From Kiritimatiellota bacterium (lineage in GTDB: Bacteria; Verrucomicrobiota; Kiritimatiellia; RFP12; UBA1067), in contig WRJS01000016.1 of NCBI GenBank assembly GCA_009778475.1, positions 1 through 47,585 on the forward strand: 47,585 nt of DNA. The letters run 5' to 3'. Made by a program: the position numbers and the translations under genes. Below, in pieces: positions 1-7,942 of the stretch. Under the pieces are notes generated by a model. The model worked only from the letters and a program-made list of their open reading frames with translations. It ran no database searches and was not told the origin of the DNA. Positions within the stretch are counted from its first letter, which is position 1. Every line of letters begins with the position of its first letter.

Positions 1-1320
1 GAGGCGGCCGTGGACGGCCTGCCGGCGGCCGCCGCGTTCGAGAGTTACAGCCCCATACGCATCCCCGGCGCCGCCACGACCGTCCGCGGCGACGGCTTCA
101 TCGTCAACAACGCCGGCGGCCTGCTCACCCAGCACGTCCACATGAAGGACGGCCTCGGCGGCAACGTCGCCGGCGGCCTCACCGCCACGCTCTACGTCTA
201 TGCCGACGGCGAGGGCGAGCCCGTCGAGGTCGGGTTCCGGAGCCCCGGCGGCGCGTTCACCAACGCGCTCCCCGTCAGCAAGTGGGAGAACGCGTTCTGG
301 TCGCTCGGCTCGAACGTCGTGTTCAAGACCCCCCGCTTCACCGACACCGACCCCGACCGCTTCAGGTTCTACGTCAAGGACCGCCGCCGCACCGAGCCCG
401 TCATCCACTGCAACCTCTGGAACCTCCCGAAGGGGGAGGAGGACTACCCGAGCGCGATATACCTCTACCGCCAGCCCGACGGCACCTACCTCTCCACCAA
501 CTTCATCATCACCGCCGACGCCACCGACAGGAACGTGGACGCCCTCCTGGAGGCCGGCGGGGCGTCGTCCTACCCGATGCTGGTGAACGCCCTCGGCGAC
601 GAGCGCCAGATCGAGTATTCCTATGACGGCATCGCCACCAGCGCCATCGCCACAGTGGGCATGGACTTCAAGACCCTCACCGTGGACGTCGCCGTGATGC
701 AGGACTTCCCCGGGCAGGGCGCGTGCGTTGGCAAAGACCGGATCGAAAAGGACATCAAGGCGATGCAGGCGCGGTACGCGCAGGCCAACATCAAGGTCGT
801 CTGGGGCAACGAGAACGACTACCCCGTCTTCGAGCCCCCCCAGTCCGTCGTCACGAACATGACGAACTGGGTCGCGTACACCAGGTTCCCCACCGGGTTC
901 GTGATGACGGCGGAGTCCCGCGACATTATGGACGCCGCAGACCTCGGCACGGAAAACGTGCGCGTCATCTATGTGCGGGGGGATGTCAGAGAAAGGGTTT
1001 TCCAGGATGGGGCATTTGTCATAAGGCCGGGTATAGGGGTCGCGTTCCCGAAGTATCCTTACCCCGACGAGCCCGACCAATACGTTGACGCCTGTTTCGT
1101 CTCCGCCGGGGCGGGCGCGCAGACCGCCGCCCATGAGGGGGAGCATATTCTGGAGGGGGGGGATCCCGGCGATAAGCCGAGAGGGCATTCCACAAGCCCC
1201 TGGAACCTGATGTACCCGTATGAACTCCCCGTTGATGATTTGCGCGGCACGCGGCGCCTGACGCAGGAGCAGGTGAACCAGATGCGCACGAACGGTATAA
1301 AACGCGGAAGACTGAAGTGA
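1..1320 (+). CDS. Secreted metzincin-like metalloprotease, 5' partial
   Basis: The frame is open to the left edge, so the true start lies outside the window; the GTG at 10 is only the first internal start codon. The visible 439 residues begin with a beta-rich region of no recognised family. Near the end is a zinc-protease signature, HEGEHILEGGD, with H378, E379, H382 and D388 (numbered from the window edge). It is followed by NLM at about 402-404, which looks like the Met-turn of metzincins. The classic motif is HExxHxxGxxH/D; here the Gly is replaced by Glu and the third ligand is Asp, as in snapalysin-type enzymes. I infer a zinc endopeptidase, probably exported. The next gene starts 8 bases after the stop, so the two are probably co-transcribed. 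The fold call rests on the motif alone. Confidence 0.6.
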   Translation, partial: EAAVDGLPAAAAFESYSPIRIPGAATTVRGDGFIVNNAGGLLTQHVHMKDGLGGNVAGGLTATLYVYADGEGEPVEVGFRSPGGAFTNALPVSKWENAFWSLGSNVVFKTPRFTDTDPDRFRFYVKDRRRTEPVIHCNLWNLPKGEEDYPSAIYLYRQPDGTYLSTNFIITADATDRNVDALLEAGGASSYPMLVNALGDERQIEYSYDGIATSAIATVGMDFKTLTVDVAVMQDFPGQGACVGKDRIEKDIKAMQARYAQANIKVVWGNENDYPVFEPPQSVVTNMTNWVAYTRFPTGFVMTAESRDIMDAADLGTENVRVIYVRGDVRERVFQDGAFVIRPGIGVAFPKYPYPDEPDQYVDACFVSAGAGAQTAAHEGEHILEGGDPGDKPRGHSTSPWNLMYPYELPVDDLRGTRRLTQEQVNQMRTNGIKRGRLK

Positions 1321-1328
1321 GGTGAGGC

Positions 1329-2138
1329 ATGAGAAAGTTACTGATGATGATTGGCATGACGATCCTGTGCGCCTGCGGCATCGCGCAGGAGGGAAAGATG
1401 AAAGCCCTTTACGACGGGCTTTCCGTCGAAGAATTGTGCAAGGTGCTGGAGGAGAAATTCGATGACCCGGAAACGGTGGCGTTCATAGGAAGGAAATTCG
1501 TTCGCATGGCAGATGCCTACCGGATGGTTCCTCCGCACCCGCAAGTCCTTTACTGGGCGCGCAGGGCGAGGAAGGAGAAACCGGAAGAATCCGCTTGGGC
1601 CCAAACGTACCTGAGCTTAAAGGGCGACGCTCAGGATCTGGATCTGGTGACTCGCTATGGGAGGGAGATGTTGCAGGCACGGGTGGCGGGGACGAATGTC
1701 TTTGACGACAGTCAGGGAATGCATGGCACTTGGCCCGTCTATATCCCGTCCGTCACCAACACGGGGCCGCAGGGGGGTTACGCCGAAGCGATTTTAGCGC
1801 AATACTGGGAGAAGATGGAAGGGGTGACGTACATGGTTAACGGGAAGCCTGTCACGCATAAACATCAGTCCCAGATACCGCCCGAGCTGCTGACCCTCGC
1901 GGTGTGGTTCGACAAGAAAGGCAACCCCGTGTGCAACGTGGATCTGGCGAAGTACGGTCTGACCATGCCCGTCATCGAGCCGAAGCCGACGTCCCCCGGT
2001 TTCAACTGGGTTGACTACACCGTCACGTTCCCGCCCCTTGCCGAGCCCCCGTCCCTGCCCCGCCGCCTCCTCCCCTACGCCCTCATCCTCCCCGCCGCCC
2101 TCGCCGCCCTCCTCCTCACCCGCAGGAGGCGGCGGTGA
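1329..2138 (+). CDS. Secreted protein with C-terminal membrane anchor and Arg tail
   Basis: A 269-residue protein of unknown function. The N-terminus is a signal peptide whose LCAC could be a lipobox (cleavage before Cys18). The C-terminus reads as a Pro-rich stretch, LPRRLLP, then about 17 hydrophobic residues, then RRRRR. That tripartite tail resembles exosortase or sortase-type sorting signals (PEP-CTERM-like), or it may be a plain membrane anchor. The middle part (about residues 30-230) matches no family I recognise. The start has a good ribosome site (GAGGTGAGGC). The gene follows the metzincin-like gene by 8 bases and ends just before a double hairpin at 2149-2199. The first two thirds are less GC-rich than the neighbours, while the tail is extremely GC-rich. 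Confidence 0.65.
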   Translation: MRKLLMMIGMTILCACGIAQEGKMKALYDGLSVEELCKVLEEKFDDPETVAFIGRKFVRMADAYRMVPPHPQVLYWARRARKEKPEESAWAQTYLSLKGDAQDLDLVTRYGREMLQARVAGTNVFDDSQGMHGTWPVYIPSVTNTGPQGGYAEAILAQYWEKMEGVTYMVNGKPVTHKHQSQIPPELLTLAVWFDKKGNPVCNVDLAKYGLTMPVIEPKPTSPGFNWVDYTVTFPPLAEPPSLPRRLLPYALILPAALAALLLTRRRRR

Positions 2139-2148
2139 CGCCGGGGGC

Positions 2149-2199
2149 GCAAGGCTTCCGCCTTGCAACACTTAGCTTATTATGCAGGGCGGAAGCCCT
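2149..2199. repeat. Paired TTCC/GGAA-loop hairpins between convergent genes
   Basis: GCAAGGC-TTCC-GCCTTGC (2149-2166) is a perfect 7-bp stem with a 4-base loop. It is followed by AGGGC-GGAA-GCCCT (2186-2199). The two halves are also near-inverted copies of each other, so the whole can fold as one arm of about 17 bp. It lies between the plus-strand gene ending at 2138 and the minus-strand gene ending at 2216, where it may serve as a bidirectional terminator, although there is no T-run. It belongs to the same family as the array at 12139-12325. Confidence 0.7.
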
Positions 2200-2215
2200 A
2201 TAGTAACCGTGCCCC

Positions 2216-2871
2216 TCATGCATCACCCAACCCCGCCAACGAGAAATCGGCGAGATCGGCGAGGAGGAGGTCAGCGGCGGAGAGGTCTTGGGGGTTTTCG
2301 GTGGGGCGGGTGAGGGCGACGCAAACCATGCCCGCAGCTTTCGCGGCGGTCACGCCAGCCCAGGAGTCCTCGAACACCACGCACTGGCTTGGCATGACGC
2401 CGAGCAGCCGCGCGCCCAACAGGAAGCCCGCGGGTGAGGGTTTGCCGGGAGAATAGTCCTCCGCGCCGAGGACGAAGCGGACACTCTCCTGCGCGCCCAT
2501 CAGGCGGACGGCAGCCTCCACGTCGTCGTGCGGTGAACCGGAGACGACGATGACGGGGTAGTCCCTCGCCAGCGTCTTCAGCAACGTGACGGACGAGTGG
2601 ATTAGGATGCTTTCCGTATCCTCGCATTGCCGCTCATAGTAACCGCGCAGCTTGTCCGCCATCTGCTGGCGCGAGACGTGCGCCAGCGCGGGGAAGCGTG
2701 CGGTGATTTCACGGTGGATGTCAACCCACGAGCGCCCGAACACGACGGTCATCATCGCGTCGCGCGCGCAGACGCACCGGCGGTCGGCGAGGTACGCGAT
2801 CATCGCGTCCACCCACAACATCTCCGAGTCGATCAGCGTGCCGTCCAGGTCGAAGATGAAGGCGGCGGGGG

Positions 2872-2875
<4 letters not shown>
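2216..2875 (-). CDS. HAD-superfamily hydrolase, beta-phosphoglucomutase-like
   Basis: A 219-residue phosphatase or phosphomutase of the HAD family (subfamily with a helical cap after motif I). Motif I is DLDGT with D9 and D11, motif II is VSGSP, motif III is the Lys in PGKPSP, and motif IV is FEDSWAG; all catalytic residues are present. The likely substrate is a small sugar phosphate or similar metabolite, acting in the cytoplasm, but the sequence does not say which. I place the start at the ATG at 2875 because it overlaps the stop of the upstream SEC-C gene by four bases (ATGA), which is typical of translational coupling. An in-frame start 8 codons earlier lies inside that gene and is less likely. 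Confidence 0.85.
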
Positions 2876-3375
<500 letters not shown>

Positions 3376-3551
3376 CTCAAAATCCTCCTAGTGCTACAGG
3401 CATCAAACGCAATCCGCCTGTTCAAAAAATGAGCAAACAATATACCGAAAATCCATCCAAGCCGCAACCCTGAAAAAGCGAAAACCGTTTTTGCCGCGTC
3501 CGGCGGGCAGTCTGCCATCCCTGACGCCACGCAACAAATGAATACTTCCAT

Positions 3552-3580
3552 TTGATATAAACCGCCAAGTGTGATACATT
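3552..3580 (+). promoter_or_regulatory. Putative sigma-70 promoter
   Basis: TTGATA (3552-3557), a 17-base spacer and TACATT (3575-3580) lie about 65 bases before the PQQ-propeller gene. The rest of the 269-base gap (3376-3644) between the divergent genes shows nothing else recognisable. Confidence 0.45.
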
Positions 3581-3644
3581 CTTTGCACGGTATGCCAGCG
3601 CGTGGGCTGGGCAGACCGTACAACATTCAAAGGAGGCACAGGTG

Positions 3645-4937
3645 ATGAAACGGTTGGTCTATCGGTTTGGTTTTCTGTTGGCGGTGTGTTGCTGCGCAGC
3701 GCGCGCGGACGAGGCGGTCCCGGACATTGCCCCAAAGGGGAAGTGGGACACGCTCCCGGCCGCGAAGGCCGATCCGAAGGACACGCCGTGGTGGCGCGGC
3801 CCGAACCTCGACGGCATCGCGCACAAGGGCGCGAAACCGCCCAAGGCGTGGGGCGCGGAATCCAACATCGTGTGGAAGAAGCGCCTGCCGGACGAGGGGC
3901 ATTCCTCGCCGTGCGTCTGGGGCGACCGCATGTACGTCACCTCCGGCAATCGCGGCGAGGGCACGCAGACGCTCCACTGCCTCGCGCTTGCCGATGGCGC
4001 AACCGTGTGGCAGACGGTCATCCACCCCGGTCCGAAATACAATATGCACGCGGACAACTCCACGGCCTCCGCCACACCGGCGTGCGACGGGACGCACGTG
4101 TTCGTGCCGTTCCAGACGGAGAAGGACGTGCAGCTTGCGGCGGTGAAGCTCAACGGCACGGTGGCGTGGCGCACGCCGCTCGCGCCGTACTCCTCGATTC
4201 AAGGCTACTCCGCGTCGCCGACGTTCTACCGCTCGCTCGCCATCCTCCCCGTCGAGGGAATCCCCGGCAGCTATCTGGTCGCGGTGCATCGCGGCACGGG
4301 CGAGATCGTCTGGCGCACCACGTTGCGCAAAGTCAAGGAGAGCTACGGCTCCGTGGTCGTGCTGAACGTCGCGGGGCGCGATCAGGTGCTGCTGACGGGC
4401 GGCGAGTCCTCGCGCAGCTATGACCCGCTGACGGGCGCGCTCCTCTGGGAGTGCGAGGGCCCCTCGACGTACTGCGACGCGACGCCCATCGCGGACAAGG
4501 ACACGGTCTATGTGACGGGCGGCTGGCCCAAGCGCGCGCTGATGGCCATCCGCGCCGACGGCACGGGCGACGTCACCAAGAGCCATGTGCGCTGGAGCAG
4601 CGACGCGAAGGCCGGTTACGTCCCCTCTCCCGTGCTGCACGACGGCTTGATCTACGCGGTCAACGACCAAGGCCTGCTGCGGTGCTACGCGCCCGCCGAC
4701 GGCAAGGTGCATTGGGAGACCAATTTCGACAAGCCCTTCTACTCCTCCCCCGTCGTCGCGGACGGGAACCTCTACCTCTTCGACCGCAAGGGCAACGGCT
4801 ACGTCGTCCCGCTCGGCGCGAAGCTCGGCACCGTGACGACCAACACCCTCCCCGACGGCATGTTCGCGACACCCGTCTTCAAGGACAAGCGGATGTACCT
4901 GCGCACGCTCGGCGACCTTTACTGCATCGGGGACTAG
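3645..4937 (+). CDS. Secreted PQQ-like beta-propeller protein
   Basis: A 430-residue protein with a clear signal peptide (about residues 1-21, cleaving near ARA). The rest is a set of WD/PQQ-like blades with recurring patterns such as GTGEIVWRTTL, DGKVHWET and GNLYLFDRKGNG. The family (PQQ_2, BamB-like) forms a seven- or eight-bladed propeller. In this group of bacteria such proteins are common in the periplasm and often have no known substrate. The opening TPWWRGPNLDGIA is typical of the planctomycete and verrucomicrobial branch. The ATG at 3645 is chosen because AGGAGG lies 8 bases before it; a GTG directly upstream is also in frame. It stands alone between a divergent unit and an aminotransferase 43 bases downstream. 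Confidence 0.85.
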   Translation: MKRLVYRFGFLLAVCCCAARADEAVPDIAPKGKWDTLPAAKADPKDTPWWRGPNLDGIAHKGAKPPKAWGAESNIVWKKRLPDEGHSSPCVWGDRMYVTSGNRGEGTQTLHCLALADGATVWQTVIHPGPKYNMHADNSTASATPACDGTHVFVPFQTEKDVQLAAVKLNGTVAWRTPLAPYSSIQGYSASPTFYRSLAILPVEGIPGSYLVAVHRGTGEIVWRTTLRKVKESYGSVVVLNVAGRDQVLLTGGESSRSYDPLTGALLWECEGPSTYCDATPIADKDTVYVTGGWPKRALMAIRADGTGDVTKSHVRWSSDAKAGYVPSPVLHDGLIYAVNDQGLLRCYAPADGKVHWETNFDKPFYSSPVVADGNLYLFDRKGNGYVVPLGAKLGTVTTNTLPDGMFATPVFKDKRMYLRTLGDLYCIGD

Positions 4938-4980
4938 CGTATATGCTGTGGTTTAACAAAGGGAAAGAGGAACGTTCGTT

Positions 4981-6171
4981 ATGCAGATGATTTCAAGTGC
5001 GGTGCAGAAGCAGATGGAGGGCGCGTCGTGGATACGCCAGATGTTTGAGAGGGGGCTGGAGTTGAAGCGACGGTTCGGCGCGGAAAACGTGTTCGATTTC
5101 AGCCTCGGCAACCCGGACATCCCGCCGCCGCCGAAGACGGGCGCGATGCTGTCCGCGCTGGCGGAACAGGCGAAGAGCCCCATGGCGTTCGGGTATTGCC
5201 CCAACGCGGGGTTGCCCGCGTTCCGCGAAGCAATCGCGGGGATGCTGACACGCCAGCAGGAGGTCGCGGTCGCGGCGACGGAGGTCGTCATCACCTGCGG
5301 CGCGGCGGGTGCGCTGACGTCGTTCTTCCGCGCAGTGATCGAGCCAGGCGACGAGGTGATCTGCCCCGCGCCGTACTTCGTGGAGTACGGCACGTACTGC
5401 GGGCATTTCGGGGGCGTGTTGAAACCGATCCCCGCGCTGTTGCCGTCGTTCCAGCCCGATGTGGACGCGATGGAGAAGGCGGTCACGGACAGGACGCGCG
5501 TCATCCTCATCAACTCGCCGAACAACCCGACGGGATGCGTCTATCCGCAGGAGACGCTGGCGCGGCTGGGGCGGCTCGTGGAGCGCGTGAACGCGACGCG
5601 CGAACGCCCGCTGTTTCTGGTGAGCGACGAGCCGTACCGTTTCCTCGCGTATGACGGTGCGGTGGTGCCGCCCGTGCTGCCGCTGTCGCCGTTCGCGCTG
5701 CTGGTCGGGTCGTTCTCAAAGAGCCTCTCGCTGGCGGGCGAGCGCGTGGGGTACATCGCGGCGAACCCGTCGATGCCGGATGCCGCGTTGCTGATGAGCG
5801 CCGTCGCCATGACCAGCCGCACGCTGGGTTTTGTGAACGCCCCGGTCATCGGGCAGCGGCTCGCAATGGGGTTGCTGGAGGAGGGCGTGGATCTCTCGAT
5901 TTACGCGCGTCGCCGCGATGCGATGGCGAAGGTGCTGGCGGATGCGGGAATCGCGTTCACGATGCCGCAGGGCGCGTTCTACTTTTTCCCCGAGGCACCG
6001 GGCGGCGACGACCTCGCGTTCACCGAGGCGCTGTTGCGGCACAACGTGCTGGCGGTGCCGGGGCGCGGCTTCGGGCTGCCGGGCTATTTCCGCCTGAGCT
6101 TCAGCGTGGAGAACAAGGTTATCACCGGCTCCGCCGCTGGCTTCGTTGCCGCTGCCGCAGAGATGAGGTAA
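4981..6171 (+). CDS. PLP-dependent aminotransferase, class I/II
   Basis: A 396-residue cytoplasmic transaminase of fold type I (PF00155). Visible landmarks are FSLGNPDIPPP near the N-terminus, the INSPNNPTG loop, the SDEPYR motif whose Asp contacts the PLP ring nitrogen, and SFSKSLSLAGERVGY, in which K247 should form the Schiff base. The C-terminal Arg in GYFRLSFS would bind the substrate carboxylate. The family transfers amino groups from aspartate, alanine or aromatic amino acids; the exact substrate cannot be read from the sequence. The length is usual. No pathway partner is next to it. Confidence 0.9.
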   Translation: MQMISSAVQKQMEGASWIRQMFERGLELKRRFGAENVFDFSLGNPDIPPPPKTGAMLSALAEQAKSPMAFGYCPNAGLPAFREAIAGMLTRQQEVAVAATEVVITCGAAGALTSFFRAVIEPGDEVICPAPYFVEYGTYCGHFGGVLKPIPALLPSFQPDVDAMEKAVTDRTRVILINSPNNPTGCVYPQETLARLGRLVERVNATRERPLFLVSDEPYRFLAYDGAVVPPVLPLSPFALLVGSFSKSLSLAGERVGYIAANPSMPDAALLMSAVAMTSRTLGFVNAPVIGQRLAMGLLEEGVDLSIYARRRDAMAKVLADAGIAFTMPQGAFYFFPEAPGGDDLAFTEALLRHNVLAVPGRGFGLPGYFRLSFSVENKVITGSAAGFVAAAAEMR

Positions 6172-6207
6172 CGGTGGAGCTGCCGACAGAATACCGCTGC
6201 GTCAAGT

Positions 6208-6248
6208 TCAAGCACGAAAACCGTGCGGACGCCGAAACCCGTGCTTGA
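6208..6248. repeat. 9-bp inverted repeat overlapping a -35 box
   Basis: TCAAGCACG (6208-6216) and CGTGCTTGA (6240-6248) are perfect complements separated by 23 bases. The right arm runs into the -35 box TTGACC. It could be an operator, or a terminator stem of the aminotransferase, but there is no T-run. Confidence 0.4.
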
Positions 6249-6273
6249 CCGCGGGGCGTTATCTCGGTAAAGT
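6245..6273 (+). promoter_or_regulatory. Putative sigma-70 promoter
   Basis: TTGACC (6245-6250), 17 bases, TAAAGT (6268-6273), about 50 bases before the gene at 6325. The -35 box overlaps one arm of the inverted repeat 6208-6248. Confidence 0.35.
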
Positions 6274-6324
6274 ATATGTTTCATTTTTGCGGATAGTAGT
6301 TTGGAAGCCTAGGAGATTAAAAGG

Positions 6325-7005
6325 ATGAGTGATTCGATTGAGAAGCGTGTTCAGCGTGGTATGATTGTGGAGTTTGATTATGCGGTGTTGCCCGGTCATC
6401 AGCTGCTGCTGGATGCCTGCAAGGAGCAGTTCAAGGCGCACGAGCTCGAGCTTGACGCGACGCTGATGGCCCGTTACATGTTCGGGAAGTCGTTCACGCG
6501 CGGGCTGAACACGCTAGCGGCACAGCAAGAAAAAATGGTGGAGGATCCGATGGCGTTGATCACGGCGTGCAACGCGGCGCTGTCGAAGGAGCTGACGGCG
6601 GCACTGCCGTCGGTGCCGGAGGGTTTTCTGGCGTTCGTGCGGGGGGTCTTGGGCAAAGGCGTGAAGGTCGTCATCATCTCGCGCGCGAATGCGGACGCGG
6701 TGCGGGCGCTGTTCCCTGACGCAGGAGAGAAGCTTGTCGTGCAGACGGACACGTCGAGCGGTTTCGGTTTTTTGGGCTGGGACGTGTGGCGGCGCGCGGC
6801 GCGGAAGAACGAGCTGCGCGAGCGCCTCTGCGTGGCAGTGACGGGGAGCGGCTTCTCGGTGAAGGGCGTGCTGATGTCGAGCATGGGCGCGATGTACAAG
6901 GAGAACCCGCTGGTGGCGTATCAGGATTTCAGCGGCGGCGACGTCGCCATCCGCGATTTCGATGTGTCGCTTGTGAAGGATGTGGCGCGTATCCTGCGCA
7001 TCTGA
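6325..7005 (+). CDS. HAD-like protein with degenerate motif I
   Basis: A 226-residue protein that I do not recognise by name. Its layout resembles a HAD phosphatase: an N-terminal hydrophobic strand (MIVEFDYAVL), a helical cap-like region, and a second strand VKVVIISRANADAV in the place of motif II. The usual DxDGT is replaced by EFDYAVL, so the nucleophilic Asp and the acid/base Asp are not both present. It is therefore either a pseudo-enzyme or a diverged member. An Asp-rich C-terminus (VAIRDFDVSL) is also seen. It has its own upstream promoter candidate and is followed at 7046-7075 by a strong intrinsic terminator, so it is probably a single-gene unit. The fold call is inference from pattern. 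Confidence 0.6.
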   Translation: MSDSIEKRVQRGMIVEFDYAVLPGHQLLLDACKEQFKAHELELDATLMARYMFGKSFTRGLNTLAAQQEKMVEDPMALITACNAALSKELTAALPSVPEGFLAFVRGVLGKGVKVVIISRANADAVRALFPDAGEKLVVQTDTSSGFGFLGWDVWRRAARKNELRERLCVAVTGSGFSVKGVLMSSMGAMYKENPLVAYQDFSGGDVAIRDFDVSLVKDVARILRI

Positions 7006-7045
7006 GGCGGTCGCGCGGCCGATACAGGCGAAGTGTGTTGACGTG

Positions 7046-7075
7046 CCCCGTTTCGTTGAAGCGGGGTTGTTTTTT
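7046..7075 (+). terminator. Rho-independent terminator
   Basis: A 9-bp stem CCCCGTTTC / GAAGCGGGG (one G-U pair) with a GTT loop, followed by TTGTTTTTT. It ends the transcript of the HAD-like gene only 14 bases before the mazG start, so mazG may depend on readthrough or on a promoter inside the stem region. Confidence 0.8.
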
Positions 7076-7088
7076 GCAGAGGGGTGTG

Positions 7089-7883
7089 ATGGCGGATGAT
7101 TTGAATGGCGTGCGGCGGCTGGTGGAGGTCATGCGGCGTTTGCGCGGGCCGGGCGGTTGCCCGTGGGACAGGGAGCAGACGCTCCAGACGTTGAAGCCGT
7201 GTCTCTTGGAGGAGACATACGAGCTGCTCGATGCGATGGACAAAGGCGACACGGCGTTGCACGTCGAGGAGCTGGGCGACGTGTTGCTGCAGGTGGTGTT
7301 CCAGTGCGCGATCGGGGAAGAGGAGGGGCGCTTCACGTTCGACACGGTAGCCGCGGCACTGACAGATAAGCTCGTGCGCCGCCACCCGCATGTGTTTGGC
7401 GAGGTCACGGCGGATTCCACTGGCGAGGTGCTGCGGAACTGGGAGGCCATCAAGCAGGGCGAGAAGAGCGGCGTTGCGGACCGTTCCGCAATCGACGGTG
7501 TGCCAGCGGCGTTGCCAGCGTTGCTGAAGGCGCAGCGGGTCCAGGCGAAGGCCTCGCGCGTGGGCTTCGACTGGAAGGAGTCATCGGGCGCGCTTGGAAA
7601 AGTCCACGAGGAAATTGCGGAACTCTCGGAGGCGGTGGCGGGCGGTGACGCGGCGCGTATCGCGGACGAGACGGGCGACGTGCTGTTCGCGATCGTGAAT
7701 TACTGCCGCTTCATCCATGTGGATGCGGAGAGTGCGCTATCGGGCGCGACGCAGAAGTTCGCGGTGCGTTTCCGGGAGGTGGAGCGCCGTGCGCGCGAGC
7801 GCGGCATGGAGATGCGCAACTGCTCGCTCGCGGAACTCGACGCGCTCTGGGATGAGGTGAAGCGAACAATAGTTTCAGGATAA
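7089..7883 (+). CDS. mazG: Nucleoside triphosphate pyrophosphohydrolase MazG
   Basis: A 264-residue MazG protein, which hydrolyses NTPs and dNTPs to the monophosphate and pyrophosphate and acts in nucleotide-pool sanitation or the stringent response. The N-terminal domain shows the family opening LRGPGGCPWDREQT, then the metal-binding EExxE (EETYELLDA, residues 41-49) and ExxD (EELGDVLLQVVF, residues 60-71). A second MazG domain follows, with EIAELSEAV and DETGDVLFAIVNYCRF, so the two-domain form is intact. The ATG at 7089 is supported by homology and by a GAGGGG stretch just upstream. The stop overlaps an ATG of the next frame (TAATG). Confidence 0.93.
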   Translation: MADDLNGVRRLVEVMRRLRGPGGCPWDREQTLQTLKPCLLEETYELLDAMDKGDTALHVEELGDVLLQVVFQCAIGEEEGRFTFDTVAAALTDKLVRRHPHVFGEVTADSTGEVLRNWEAIKQGEKSGVADRSAIDGVPAALPALLKAQRVQAKASRVGFDWKESSGALGKVHEEIAELSEAVAGGDAARIADETGDVLFAIVNYCRFIHVDAESALSGATQKFAVRFREVERRARERGMEMRNCSLAELDALWDEVKRTIVSG

Positions 7884-7942
7884 TGCTCGATGGCAATCGT
7901 TCGCAGTCGATTGCGGTCGAAGCGGGCAAGAAACAACTTTTC

